A stretch of 64,000 nt of DNA, taken from assembly GCA_033030425.1 (NCBI GenBank), contig JAUFSD010000002.1, positions 1,302,001-1,366,000 of the forward strand, written 5' to 3'. Under the pieces are notes generated by a model. That model was given only the letters and a program-made list of their open reading frames with translations, was not told the origin of the DNA and did not search any database. Position numbers and translations under genes: made by a program. Source of the DNA: Verpa conica. Lineage: Eukaryota > Ascomycota > Pezizomycetes > Pezizales > Morchellaceae. Below, piece by piece: positions 22,705 through 34,437 of this stretch; the stretch's first letter is position 1; every line of letters begins with the position of its first letter.

Positions 22705-25446
22705 CTAGTAGCTGCCGCGCCAGAACTCAGTTCTGATACCAGAAAGACTTTTAGCATATGGAGGTTTTGAAGGCAACACTGTCCTAGCTGCTCTTTCAAT
22801 GATGGTCCATTCATAAGCCGCCACCTCAAGCATAGTAAGCTTTGATTTATCCCCATCTTCGCCCCTCTCTTTGCCTTTGGTGAAAGTAAAGAGGGTCGCT
22901 GAGGCTGGGGGGGTTTCCGTTAGGAAAGGTGAGATAGATAGCTGGAGAAGAAGGGCATATAGCTAGAAATAGGAAAAAAATTCAGCACCAAAGGATATCA
23001 ACTTGTGTAAGGAGCCATTGACCTCAAGGACTCCAGCTTCGGCCCCTGGCCTTCTACCAATTGCTTTAAACCCTTCAAGGCCGGGTATAATCCTCTCGAG
23101 GCGGATTCCTTCGGCTCCGAACTCAGCTGTTTTTATTAGTTCATACTTTTGAAGATCAGTAAACCCTGCACAACTAGTACCGACCCTAACCAAGCTTTTC
23201 AGCAAGTCAGAATCTAAGTTTGGCATAGATTTTCCATGCTTAATATGGCGTTTGAGGATATCAGTTGCTTGGAGAAGGGCATTGAAGATATAGTCTCGTT
23301 GTTCGAGGGTGTATAAGTCAACAGAAAACCAAGGAAATTTAGAGACAATCGAGAGAAGTGATTGGAATGGTCTTTGGAGGCATTTTCGACTAAATGGACT
23401 CTTTATATATATAGTTAGCTGAATTATCAGATTCTATTTATGGGGTGTAGTTGGGCATTCAACAAACCCTGTGTGGAGTTTTTGCATGAGCAACGATTAA
23501 AACCAATTCTTCACGACCCAAAATCATTGGAGCCACACAGCCAAGCCCTGGGTTATCTTGTATAGCAGTTGGAATAACACCATCCCAAATAATTCCTTTT
23601 GCTCTCGGAAATATCTCTTTCATAAGTTCTGATGGGTCCACAACATCCAAGGTGAGGTGTCTATTGCCCAGCACACGACTCTTGCGACGAGCGACACATT
23701 TCCATGCATCCTTTGGATTGAGGAATTCGACAAATGCATCCATAGTTTTCCCCTAAATTTATATCCTATCAATAGGAATTATTGGGCGTAGGGGGGGAGG
23801 GGGGCAGGCTAACAGTTGATCTATCCATGATAACATGAACCCCTAAACTGCCTACAGAGTCTGGGACAATGTTCGAATTTTTGCCCAAGAAGTCAATGAT
23901 CTCTTCAGTTGTCACATTATAGGGTATCTTTTAGGAAGGTCAGTGTTTATTGGTTATGCAGGGTATTTCTGATACATACGTTGCCTATTCTAACGCAGCT
24001 CCAGTTTTGTGCCAAAGAATGTCTACCTAAGTCGATAAACGGTGCATTCTGTATCGCAGTCTCAGCATCTCTGAATAAGAAATGATTGATATTGGAATTA
24101 TTAGTATTGATAGCTGGAGGTACTGGAGTAAGATTTGGTGTCGGGTATTCAAGAACCGAGAGTGGAAGAGATTTATGAGGGAACTGCTCGGATTGCCATT
24201 TAGGAAAAGGATTTTGAATTGAAGGAGATTGTAAACCAATTACCGGCTCGGGGGTGAATGTGATAGTAGGAGGTGGTGAAAGCTCTGAAGATGCACCATA
24301 ATGATTTAGAGCGGCGTTGATCTTCGTAGCATCGAAGTTAATCATGCAGGACACGGCCTAAGTAGTGTGAGTCTCGAATAATATGGGGGTATATTAGTCT
24401 CATCCTCATCCCTATTTTTGCTTTTGCTGCATAGCACCGTAGGCAAGCTGCGTGTAGGGATTGGGCAAGAGACTAGGAGTATATAGACATAGCTGATAAC
24501 TAACCTCGCCGCAACCACAATAAATATCGCTGCCAGACTGTCCAGCTCCCCAGTACCTCGCACCACAATTTATACAAATTAGGCATCCGCAGGGGCTGAC
24601 CTTCAGTTTTGGTTCAGTCAAACACTGTGAACAACCTAAAATCATCTTACTCTCAGGCTCTGGCCTGGACAAGGCATTGTTGAGATTTAGAACTGAAGAT
24701 ATGTTGGCCTTGGTTGATGAAACATACCCGGTCCTATCTCCAGCAGATCTGGATTGTAAAGAGGAGTAGCCAATTGTTGGAGCCGAGTCCCTCCTCCAAG
24801 GTTTATCAATTGGCCTTGTGCTTTTATATAACCACGTAGAGTTTCCATTAGTGTCACTGGAGGATGCTTTTGTAGCAGCCCTTGGTCTCCAAGCCTTGTT
24901 TGGGGGTGTTACTGGGTTGGAAGACTCCATAAGTGTGGAGTTGTGATTACGATTTGTATCTCCAACCAAGCCTTTACAGTTTTCTTCGCGGCTAACATTA
25001 TTGTTCTTGGTTAGGGTATCAAAAGGAACAGGGCTATTAGATCTAGAAATATCTTCATCCTTGTTGAAGAAGCCAGATTCAAGATATTCAGAGCTTCTAA
25101 TTTTCCCACGGCAGTCGTCGGTTCTCTGGATATTAGTAGTAACAACTTCAGTCTTTCTATCGCCAACAGAAGGGGTTTCGTCTTGAGTGCTACTATCAGG
25201 CCTGGTGTTGGTAGACAATGGCGTGCTTTGGCTAAGCTGTGGGCTGGAAGGAAAATAGCCCGCTGTAAGGGAATGACATTGATGCCAAAAGCTCTGTCCA
25301 TGAGAATGGGCTTCATCGAAACCACTAACGAGAAAGTTACAAGAACAGATAGGAGGAGGAGATGGGGCAGAAACAAGTGCGGTACTGGAAGTGAAGAATG
25401 ATGAAAAAGGCCAGCGACTTCGAGGATTAAAGTCGATAGAAGGCAT
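22705..25446 (-). CDS. RRM protein with N-terminal Cys-rich zinc cluster
   Basis: Proposed exons (minus): 25446-24505, 24357-23980, 23927-23814, 23752-23468, 23400-23023 and 22962-22705, total 784 residues. The first 260 residues are Ser/Asn/Pro-rich and disordered. A cysteine cluster (about residues 270-314, [20 protein letters not shown]) resembles a RING or related zinc finger. An RRM follows at about residues 430-525 (CVRIGN as RNP2-like strand, then [10 protein letters not shown] as RNP1-like strand), a motif pattern I associate with fungal RNA-binding proteins of the RBM12/ESRP kind. The C-terminal 250 residues are helical and end RTEFWRGSY. The last intron is uncertain: its GTCAAT donor is weak and it spans an in-frame TAG at 22963-22965. 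If it is not spliced, the protein ends there, about 66 codons earlier. A role in mRNA binding is inferred. Confidence 0.7.
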
Positions 25447-27050
25447 GTTAATCAGGTAAGTAGAAATCGGACTTTCAAAGGACAGACTCAGAATTGAGAA
25501 AACCGATTTACTTGCAAGATCCTCAAGGTAAACGAATGAAGATGTAGATGAAATATATAAGTGAATTGAAGGAGGTGTGGGGAAAAGAAATGATGGTGAG
25601 TGAGTAGAGGGCTTTTTGGGAAAATATATAGGAGGAGAGGTAGGCTAAGTTTAGGACACCTTACTGCTCCACAGAGTCAAGAATGAACGGCGATATATTA
25701 GGAGGCATGCCGCGTGGCATTTTTCTAAAGGCCATAAGTACAGCCGTGTCCAACAAATTCCTGGAGCCCCCCATAGCAACGGGGTCGTTTCCTACGATAC
25801 ATCAACAACCATAAAGGTTTTACAAAGGAAGTGTTTAGGATAAGCTAAATTACAGGATAAAGAAACGGAGTGAATTTACTGCCATAGCACTACGGGATTT
25901 AGTCGTAAATACCGAATTAAGTCAGTATTTGGGGTAGATTACTGTACCAATACCGTATTCCTCCCATATCGCTAGCGTATTGGCGGGAGCACCGTACTGA
26001 TCCCACCCCTCTTTTTGTTGCTGTATGTTATTTGACCCTAACTCATATTTAGAAGGTTGGTCCCCTCAAATCTACGAAGGACTCTATCTCAATTTCCAGA
26101 TAGGCAATAAGAGTCAAAAAATGCACAAATAATCACTAGGTTGATACATATATCCTACAAGAAGAATTTCATATCACATTAGTTCTGGATTATTTCATTA
26201 GATGGTTGATGAACTAGAGTTGATTAAGTATTTGTTTTGGTGTTGACCGACAAGACTTATTGAGGACTATGCCACTGGGTGGGGCAAAACACTCTAAAGG
26301 TGATGTTTTTCTCGGATACTTTTTACGCATTTATATTCCCTATAGTCTAAATATATCCTCATACTAATAATAGCATTTGTGGTGGTGTTGAGGTTTGTGG
26401 ATTTCTCGTTGCCCTGGGAATTAGTCGGAAACGACTGTACATGGGGTGCCGGAAAGTGATGCACATGCGAAGAAACCACGCTGGTTCTCAGCAACCACAC
26501 ATTTAACTCATGTTATGAAGAGTCTTGGGGTAATTTAGGGTATATAGATTCTAATCCCAATGGAAAATTTAAGTAAAGTCTATGACAATTTACTATACTA
26601 GCACTTTGGTACTGAGAGCAGATACCTTAGTACTACTTCTTGCTGAATAGATGCATTTTCCACAAAGTAACACCAGTTATTACATCTAATAGTATAATAA
26701 TTGAGGTTTGTAACCAAAAACTGTGTTAATTTTGGGTGTTGTGTTGTGGTAAAACTCAGGTGTTTGGGTGTTGCTAGGCCAAAATGTGCACCACTTTCCA
26801 GCACCCCATGTACATGTAAGTTGCTAGATTTATTTACTAGTACATACAAATATATCTGTGATACTACTAGTAGATTAGAACTCGTCTAAACCTGCATAAT
26901 GATATTTTCATAGTGCGCAATATAAGAAACTGAGTAAATAAGTAATTTTGTCTAATCTATTCGTTTGTCTTTATAAAACCTAAGCCTCAAAGAACCTGCC
27001 CCTCCTCCTTGCCCTCCCCTACAGGAGCCATTATAGATATATGCACTCGC
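25447..27050. other. Intergenic region with MITE-like element
   Basis: No exon seen. It contains the promoter of the RRM gene at its left end, the 3' end of the PRCC-domain gene at its right end, and an inverted-repeat element at 26440-26810 described separately. Confidence 0.5.
26440..26810. mobile_element. MITE-like inverted-repeat element, TA flanks
   Basis: Left end CATGGGGTGCCGGAAAGTGA matches the right end read inward, CATGGGGTGCTGGAAAGTGG, with two differences in 20, and the match continues through TGCACAT. TA is present on both outer sides (26438-26439, 26811-26812). The interior of about 320 bp has no open frame of note. Its ends are unlike the other elements in this window. Confidence 0.7.
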
Positions 27051-28307
27051 TTACCATCCATATCTAGAGCCAGCCTCCTTCTTGTTCCTTTTTCCTTGAG
27101 AAAAAGCATCTTCTAATGCGCCCCTCTGCGATTGTGCGGCTACAAATAAAGGACTCGTTAGCAAAGAAAGGCTGATAGACTTTTGTTTAAAGAACAGTAT
27201 AAACTCACCATTGAGCAACGAAGAAAGTTGGTGTTTCCCTGGCGCGATGCTTCTTACGGGCTTTACTTCCTCCAACAGTCCCATTGACCTACTAACTTCA
27301 TTATTATTATATTCTTCGTCAACGCTATAATTAGTGATATTTATAGGGGTATTTCCACGGCCCCGCCGACCGTAAAGCTGACGCATCTGTTTTTATGTTA
27401 ATACCAGAAACGATCCAATAATTCAGAAAGACCTACAGCAGCATCATCAAGCCCCGCTTCTCGCGCAATTGTCTCAAGGTCTTGGGGTCCATTACGGGAA
27501 CTGGTAACTGGAGCAAGGGCTGCCACAACTCTCTCATCGGTATCACTAACTTCAAGATAAGGATCACCATCTTGAGCGCCAGTCATCATTTCTTTTGGTC
27601 TATTTGCAGGTTTTGCGGCGGTGAGCATTATTGGCTGATATTCACCTGCAAGTATAGATTTTGTTGGAGATTTTGTAGAAGCTGACAGACTTGGACCTAT
27701 TTGCAATGTCAGTCTCACTTAATTGATATATCTGTAGAATGATAGTCATACCTGCCCCAAATAAAGAAACCTTGGGTTTGGCAGGTGCCGGCCTTGATGC
27801 CGTACCTCCAGCAGCTCCTGACTTTTTGAACGTGCTCGCGGGTTGAATAGGTTTTCTAGCCACTGACTGAGGGACAAATCTAGTCGATCTACTCACACCA
27901 CCGGAATCCCTATCCGGGGACAGCTTTTTGTCGCCACCGCCCTCTTCAATTTTTTCCGAACCCAAATCTCGAGCTTCCTGAGCTATTGGGAGGGGTGTGG
28001 GAAGCGTGTTTTTTACCCCCGCCCCAGACCTCTTTGGTGCTGGTAACATAACGCTTAGCCCCGAACTTCCTCCCAACTTTAACTTCTTCGTCGGCGGCCC
28101 ATCTTCGACATCATCATCTTTAAATTTTGGGAGGTTTACGATTATCCTCTTAGGGCCATTGTCCTCGCCACCGGTTTTCCGGATGCCCTTAGGCTTGGGG
28201 AGAAGTCCCGAGAGTCCGGATTTAGGCAATACTTGTAGAGGAGGGGGTGTTGATTTTTGTTGTTTTTCTGGTTCAGACTCGCTGTCAGAGGCGTAGTCGA
28301 CGAGCAT
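27051..28307 (-). CDS. PRCC-domain protein
   Basis: Four exons (28307-27752, 27696-27437, 27386-27209, 27139-27051) join in phase to 360 residues. The N-terminus MLVDYASDSESEPE matches the acidic start of PRCC proteins. The first half is Pro/Lys-rich with several KPKG and LPxPK segments. The conserved C-terminal module spans the last 100 residues and ends QRGALEDAFSQGKRNKKEAG and a terminal RYGW, which agrees with the PRCC C-terminal region (Pfam PF10253; the human protein ends in KYGF). Human PRCC interacts with MAD2B and is found with splicing factors, so a nuclear role is likely. I chose the ATG at 28307 because an upstream frame extension lacks an ATG. It is divergent from RPS15. Confidence 0.83.
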
Positions 28308-28484
28308 CTTTCGTGAATTTTTCGGCGCCAAAGCTCTAGAAGCTTGTTATGTCAACAATCGGGCGACGTTGGTTGTCAGGGTTTCCTGCCATCCGGGTAA
28401 CTTGAGCATCAACTCAGGGAGAGTCTGGTGATCGGCGGTAAGAAATTGGGGGGACAGCCATAATTATTGCACCGCCAAATCCTA

Positions 28485-28755
28485 GTACAGTCTCCGGTAG
28501 AATTAATGCGAAAATATGCCACTCAGGGCTCAGAGGTCTGATGGGCATTTGGTATTCTCAGCAAGGACCATAGTACTAGCGATGCCGAAAAGTGAGTGGG
28601 TCATGTGACCGTATCTGGGTGTGGGAAAAACAATTACACACCGTGTACGTGTCACGTGACCCAATCACTTTTCGGCATCGCTAGTAGTGGGAACTGACCA
28701 CATAACCCTTGCTTGCTAACTTCTGTTTTCGCAATAATTCTACTGGAGACTGTAC
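28485..28755. repeat. Nested inverted repeats (outer and inner)
   Basis: Outer arms 28485-28514 and 28726-28755 are inverted copies with 28 of 30 bases matching. Inside them, arms 28575-28609 and 28651-28685 match at 33 of 35, with a 41-bp loop. The inner arms end next to the loop in GTCACATGAC or GTCACGTGAC, so each carries an E-box-like site. RNA or single-stranded DNA of this stretch would fold into a long hairpin. Confidence 0.85.
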
Positions 28756-28856
28756 TCGTGCTTCTGAGCCAAGAAATGGACACGTGACTGGATATAGAGC
28801 GGTGACCCACCAAAAAAAATGTCACGTGTCCAATTCTTGGCGCGGAAGCACGAGTA
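28753..28856. repeat. Long palindrome with CACGTGAC core
   Basis: Arms 28753-28788 and 28821-28856 are inverted copies with 33 of 36 bases matching, around a 32-bp loop. The loop-proximal ends again read GACACGTGAC and GTCACGTGTC. It abuts the right outer arm of the neighbouring nested repeat, with 3 bp of overlap. Confidence 0.85.
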
Positions 28857-29351
28857 TGTCCCCAGGTGGTGGCTGGTGACAATATTTCCTACCTAAAATA
28901 GGCCCTACACAGCCGCATGGGGACGGACTTTCCCTAACCCCCGAAATGCGGTAAGTCTTCTCGGATCTGGTCTTAGGAAATCAATTAGAGCGCGCGTCAT
29001 AAGAGGTCACTCGGGATATCCATTAGGCACCACGGATAAGTAAATAATTATCTGCTCTAAAGCCTATGACCTTTTTAGTAAAGTAGCATGTAAGTTTACT
29101 TGTTTATGGGAAATCCTCCCAAGCGCGTAAAGTATTCGCCAAGATCTTGAAAACCCGCGAGTCACGACAGTGATGCCAAGATATAGGGCTTAGCCCTCAC
29201 ACAGTCCTTCCCCCGCCCACAACCGCTCCCACATTGAATCTTGCTCCTGCGGAACTTCAGCAAAAAACAACCCAGCGACAACCAACGCCAACGACCACCC
29301 CCTTATCGTCCCCCTCGATACTGATCAAGCGTATATACACGACTCGCAACC

Positions 29352-30152
29352 ATGGCTGATAGTACCGAATATGTGAGCTTCCCAGCTATCCATCGCATTG
29401 GGAGAGGAAAGAGGGGGGGGGGCTTTTGGACGCAGAGTTGTTAGCTAATAGCTGTATAATAGGATCCCGTTGAGGCTGCTGGTACGATATCTGGATTTCT
29501 GAAGAAGCAACGGGGGAGTAGCGGGCTTTGTGCTGACGGGGGATTTTTGACAAATAATAGAGAAGAAGAAGAACAGAACATTCCGCAAGTTCTCATACCG
29601 TGGTGTCGACCTTGACCAGTTCCGTCGCCCATCCCCCTATCCCCACTACTACACACAGTCCCAATTCTAATAAATAAATATAGGCTCCTTGACCTCTCAT
29701 CAGAAGAGCTTCGCGATCTTGTCCATGCTCGCGCTCGTAGGCGGTTTAACCGCGGGTTGAAGCGCAAGCCGATGGGTCTCATAAAGAAGCTCCGTAAAGC
29801 TAAGAAGGAGGCCAAACCTAATGAAAAGCCTGACCTCGTTAAGACGCACCTTCGTGATATGATTATCGTCCCGGAGATGATTGGATCTGTCATTGGTATC
29901 TACTCTGGAAAGGAATTCAATCAGGTTGAGATCAAGCCTGAAATGGTTGGGTTCTATCTGGGAGAGTTTTCCATTACATAGTACGTACTTTCCATGAAGA
30001 GATAGGGGGGGGGGGGAGGTGGGTGTGGGAGGGTATAAATATCTTTGAAGATTTGAATACTAATGTATCTGTGGATTTTTAGTAAGCCTGTTAAACATGG
30101 TCGTCCTGGTATAGGTGCCACCCACTCTTCGAGGTTCATCCCGCTCAAATAA
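29352..30152 (+). CDS. RPS15: 40S ribosomal protein uS19 (S15)
   Basis: Five exons (29352-29372, 29463-29481, 29561-29618, 29684-29980, 30083-30152) join to 154 residues, the usual length for eukaryotic S15. Diagnostic segments are [68 protein letters not shown] and the end [12 protein letters not shown]. The protein sits in the head of the small subunit near the decoding site and is needed for late 40S maturation. The first three exons are tiny (21, 19 and 58 nt), leaving introns concentrated at the 5' end, as is common in fungal ribosomal protein genes. The exon 3 donor is GTTCCG, which is weak, but only this site yields the conserved DLDQLLDL. Confidence 0.95.
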
Positions 30153-30849
30153 AACGACTTTTCTTTTCTTTAGGGATTTGGGGTTGGGTGTACATCATGA
30201 CATGATTCTCCCCGTGTTATGCTTGTACGAAATAAATAAAAAAAGTTTACTTGTGGTCCCAAAATTCTTCTATTGGCTAGGAAGGGGGTTATGGTGATAA
30301 TTGGTTGTGAATATTACGAATTTACTGGGGGGTTCATCAAAATTCAAGCATAAAATATGCGGTACATCTTCAAAAATTCCATATTGCTTAAATCAAAGTT
30401 TGTGCTATATGTTTTTGTTAGGTTCGGGTCAGTAGAGCTTTAATCACACATACATGTAGTTATAAATAGAGGTGTATCCAGCATAGCTGCTGCTAAGTGG
30501 CAGATAAAAGAACTGTACTTATTATCTTCACGAATATATCTACTATAATATTTCATAGCAAAATTGCTTTAGTGAGTTGCCTGGTTGAGGGTTTGTGAGC
30601 AATTCGAAGTGTCCTGTGCTGTATATGTATTTACGCCACACTTCATACTAACTGTGGCGACGGTGGCTCAATAAATGTCACCCCGCCAATCCTCTATCTT
30701 CGCTCTGCTCCCTTGCCAACACCTCGAGTTCTCGTCCCTTTTCATCTCCATCATTACCCATTCTCTTTCATTCATCTCCCACTCGATTTCAAATCTCACC
30801 TACTGAGTCCCCAGATAGAGTAAGAAGAAGGATAATACGAAGTACCAAG
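30153..30849. promoter_or_regulatory. RPS15 to UBP6 spacer
   Basis: Tandem spacer with the RPS15 3' end and the UBP6 promoter. A CT-rich leader (about 30700-30800) precedes the UBP6 start. TACATGTA occurs at 30451. No exon is visible. Confidence 0.5.
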
Positions 30850-32692
30850 ATGAACTCGATACCAGGTAAAACACCATCCTTGCTTACTCGTTTCCGCAGT
30901 CCGCCACCCCGCACTAACATTCTCTATCTTTTTAGTTGTCGTAAACCATTCCGGCAAACGCCACGAGCTTGAGATAGACCTTTCTCAACCTGGGGAGGTT
31001 TTTAAGTACCAGCTCTATTCTATCACCGGTGTCGAACCCGAGCGACAAAAGATCCTGATTAAGGGCGGCCAACTGAAAGATGATACGGATCTTTCTACGC
31101 TGAATCTGAAGCCGGGACACAAATTCATGATGATGGGAACACCAGCTGGTAAAGCTGTTCAGGCACCCAAAGAGAAGATGAAGTTTCTGGAAGACATGAC
31201 GGACGCCCAGCTCGCTGCATTTGCAGGTTCCATCCCATCTGGACTGCAAAACTTGGGCAATACCTGCTACATGAATTCCACACTTCAGGCTCTTCGGTTT
31301 GTCCCAGAGCTTCAGGAGGAGCTGCAGAAGTATCAGAGCAGTGGCCCGTCAGCTGGAGTTTTTGGAGCGGCTGGTGGCTCGAGCTCCTTATTGTCAGGCT
31401 TGGGTGGAATTGCAGGTTCTGATTTAACATCAGCACTGAGGGATCTGTATAAGCAGATGGGTCAAACTACTGAAGGATTCCCGCCAATGATGTTCCTTGG
31501 TGCTCTTCGTACGGCATTTCCTCAATTTGCCCAAAAGGGAAAAGACGGGCGATATGCCCAACAGGATGCAGAGGAATGTTATTCTCAGATTATCTCACAG
31601 CTTCGTCAAAAGCTCAAGATTAAGTCCGCAGACGGCTCACCAAGCGATGTCTCATTTATCGACAAGTATCTGTCCGGAAATATGATTTCTACTTTAAGGT
31701 GTAACGAGGATACCCCGGATGAACCACCAGTTGAGACTACCGAGCCATTTGTGAACCTAAAATGTCACATTAGCCAGTCCATTAATCACCTCCGTGATGG
31801 TCTGATTGCTGGGTTGACCGAGGAAATCGAGAAGAATAGTCCTACTCTGGGAAGGGATGCTCTCTATACAAAGACTAGCAAAATTACACGTCTACCTAAA
31901 TACCTCACTGTAGGCGGGCCTTTCTAACCCCTAGTATATTCAGTTTGTTAATAGTATTGTAGTGTCACTTTGTCCGCTTCTATTGGAAACGCGAAATTAA
32001 CAAGAAGGCCAAAATCATGCGTAAAGTAACTTTCCCTTTCGAACTAGACGCAACGGAATACTGCACCGACGAACTTCGCGCAAAACTGATTCCTGTCCGT
32101 GACCGCCTCCGGGATCTCCGCAAAGACGCAGAGGATCGTGAGCGTGCCCGTAAAAGACTCAAGCGCAGTGCAGCAAGCCCCGATGATGTTGCTGGTGGAA
32201 ACGCCGGTATGGGTGGTTTTGGGTCTGCCCAGAGCAAGGCTGCAGAGGCAAAGGAAGAGGCTGAGAAAACCGCCGCTGCGATAAAAGTGGCGGAAGATGA
32301 TGCAAATGCCCCGGACTGGGAACAAGAATTGAAGGATAAATTGGATCCAGAACTCGCGGTGGACGATGGATGTAATCCTAGCGGCCTTTACGACTTGATG
32401 GGTGTCGTCACACATCAAGGTGCCAGCGCGGATTCGGGGCATTACTGCAGCTATGTCAAGAAGGAAGGTGGTGATGGAAAGACCTGGTACTTTTTCAACG
32501 ATGATAAAGTTTCTGAAGTCGATCAAGAAAAAATTGAGTCTTTGGCTGGTGGAGGTGAGTCTTGTGTTCCTAGTTAGATTACACTATAGGTAAATTAATT
32601 ATTGGTGGCTACTTGTAGGAGAGAGTCATTCTGCTCTCATCTTGCTGTACCGTTCCGTCCCGCTTAACCCGCCTAATTCGGAAAAGAAATAG
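30850..32692 (+). CDS. UBP6: Proteasome-associated deubiquitinase Ubp6/USP14
   Basis: Exons 30850-30865, 30936-31909, 31963-32554 and 32619-32692 join to 551 residues. The order is a ubiquitin-like domain (residues about 5-80), which docks on Rpn1 of the proteasome lid/base, and then the USP catalytic domain. The cysteine box GLQNLGNTCYMNS puts the nucleophile at about C116. The QQDAEE segment is present, and the histidine box GASADSGHYCSYVKK puts the general base at about H490. The enzyme trims ubiquitin from substrates on the 26S proteasome and recycles it. A 16-nt first exon encodes only MNSIP. The 53-nt second intron joins KYLT to CHFVRFYW, a strong family match. The region between the boxes has a charged coiled coil (about residues 375-450). 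Confidence 0.94.
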
Positions 32693-33596
32693 AGTTTGAT
32701 TGGGATGGGAGGACTGATTTAGTACGAATCGTCTGCGTCATGATTTTCTCTTTTTTCGGGTTCTGCTATAACTTAAAACTAAAGCGTGCATGGGTTTTCA
32801 CCTGACCGGTTGTGGAGGGAGTTTCGTGTTTCTGAGGTGTATATTGGAGGTGGGCTATGATGCTTTAAAAATAAATTCAGGATAAAAGATCTTTTAAAAT
32901 GGAATGGAAAATTCGGTTTCCTGGTCAGGTTCTTGTGACTATCAGATATTTAACTTAATTACCAATTATACTACTAGGATTCGTGGATCACTAATTAACT
33001 ATCAATAGATCACGTAATGCACGCGAGCATAATGAGCGGGTATATAGTAGGATTTCGCTGTAAGAATACGAAATCTCAGCCCCAAGAATATTCTTATAAC
33101 TGATGTTACTGTATATGTATTAGAGGCCTGCTCTCCCAAGTACTCCCACAGCCTCTCTCTCTATATATACAACCCTAATGGCTTAATCATTCTCTGCTAT
33201 AGACCGAAACCTGCCTTTGACCATACTATAGGTACATATATTCAATAGTCTATGCTCTAACAAAGTAGGCATGTATATAATCGAGTGATATCCGGTGAAG
33301 AGAATAAAACAATTGTCTTTAGACTAAGTGTCTTTTCGGGCCGAAAAAATCGGCAAGTAGATGAGATAGAAACTAGAATAGCAAAGCCGGAAAGAATTTT
33401 TTTTAACAAATTGAGTGGAGGGTAGGCTACCCCCACCAAGGAATTGAAATAGGACTCTTCCGGTACTCAAAAGGGGATGACTTAACGAAATATAAAATAT
33501 AAGAATTATGCGGTATGCAGAGACTCAGTGTGTAGGTCCTCCACCAAAAGCGTAACGAAAACGATGTCCTTTAAAGAGAAACCAAAAGATAGACGC
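32693..33596. other. Convergent spacer after UBP6
   Basis: AT-rich spacer between converging genes. I see no exon. A short hairpin, TTTTCGGGCCGAAAA, lies at about 33331-33345. Confidence 0.5.
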
Positions 33597-34437
33597 CTAA
33601 GATCGATTTCTCCAGGGTCGACGTGGGAAGTAACCAGTACTGTTCTTTTCGGAAAAGTGAACAGGACAAGAGTCGTCATAGCACGCAATCCAGCTGAGTA
33701 TGTCATGACCGGGATTGTGAGGCTTCCTAGTGATGTTTTTCTGCGGAACAGGAAGATGGGCTTTAGGATCCGAAACGTCTATTACCCCGATACTGATGTC
33801 CTCAGCAGTGGCAATAACACAGGGTTTATCGCCCTTCCCAGCGTCGTTATTCTCAACATTACAAAGAGATCCTTCGGCAGCCAGGTTCTGACTAGGAACT
33901 TGCTCATGCCCCCCTTTCTCCTTCTCTTTATCACACCCCACAAATTTTTTCTGGCTCGCCTGATGATCCTTCATCGCCTCAGGCCCCGGTTCTTCTAACA
34001 TTAACGATACCCCCAACTTAACTGAATTTTTTGATGCGTGCGCGAGTGGGTCCTGCGCTTGCCTCTGCTTAAAATTCCGTCTTTTCCACCCCCCCCCCTT
34101 TGTCTTATTCTTACGAGGCTTCTTAGGCGTGCCTAACCCCGCCGCATCCGTATCCTTAACCGGTGCCACGTTTTCGCCGCGCAAATTTTCCCTAGGAAAG
34201 CCCAAGGGGAAAGCTCTAAGCATATTGAGTAGAGCGATAGCCCCAGAGACCGTGAATAAGTTACCTGCTAAATAACTTATCAACCCTTCCTTATCTCATT
34301 GGTTTTTACACAAAATTGGGGACAAGTGTGTTTTAAGTTTCACGCCTACCTTTGTGACGAAGCAAGTCGTCGTTGCGGAACCTTGCAAGGAGGGGAAAGT
34401 TTTGTAGTATAACTTTCGGGATTGAAGTAATGGACAT
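33597..34437 (-). CDS. Uncharacterised two-exon protein
   Basis: Exon 34437-34350 and exon 34267-33597 join in phase (GTAGGC donor, TTTAG acceptor, 82-nt intron) to 252 residues. I do not recognise the family. The N-terminus MSITSIPKVILQNFPLLARF is amphipathic and is followed by a hydrophobic segment (about residues 30-50). The middle is basic and low complexity. The last 45 residues contain LSWIACYDDSCPVHFSEK followed by GYFPRRP, a compact Trp/Cys/His module. A similar module occurs, as far as I recall, in fungal retroelement polyproteins, so the gene could be transposon-derived. The opposite strand also has a 156-codon frame (33528-33998), but it lacks such features. Confidence 0.5.

Larger units (their letters stand above)
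28308..29351. promoter_or_regulatory. Divergent promoter with palindromes
   Basis: This 1.04-kb spacer separates the PRCC gene (minus) from RPS15 (plus). It holds three long imperfect inverted repeats at 28485-28856, two of them with CACGTGAC cores, and a short palindrome AGGGCTTAGCCCT at 29185-29197 about 155 bp before the RPS15 start. A pyrimidine-rich stretch from about 29200 to 29330 is typical of a ribosomal protein gene leader. Confidence 0.6.

Noticed and set aside
33528..33998. 156-codon plus-strand frame opposite the orphan gene
   Set aside because: The minus-strand model has a good intron and a compositional pattern of a real protein; the plus frame reads as its shadow.
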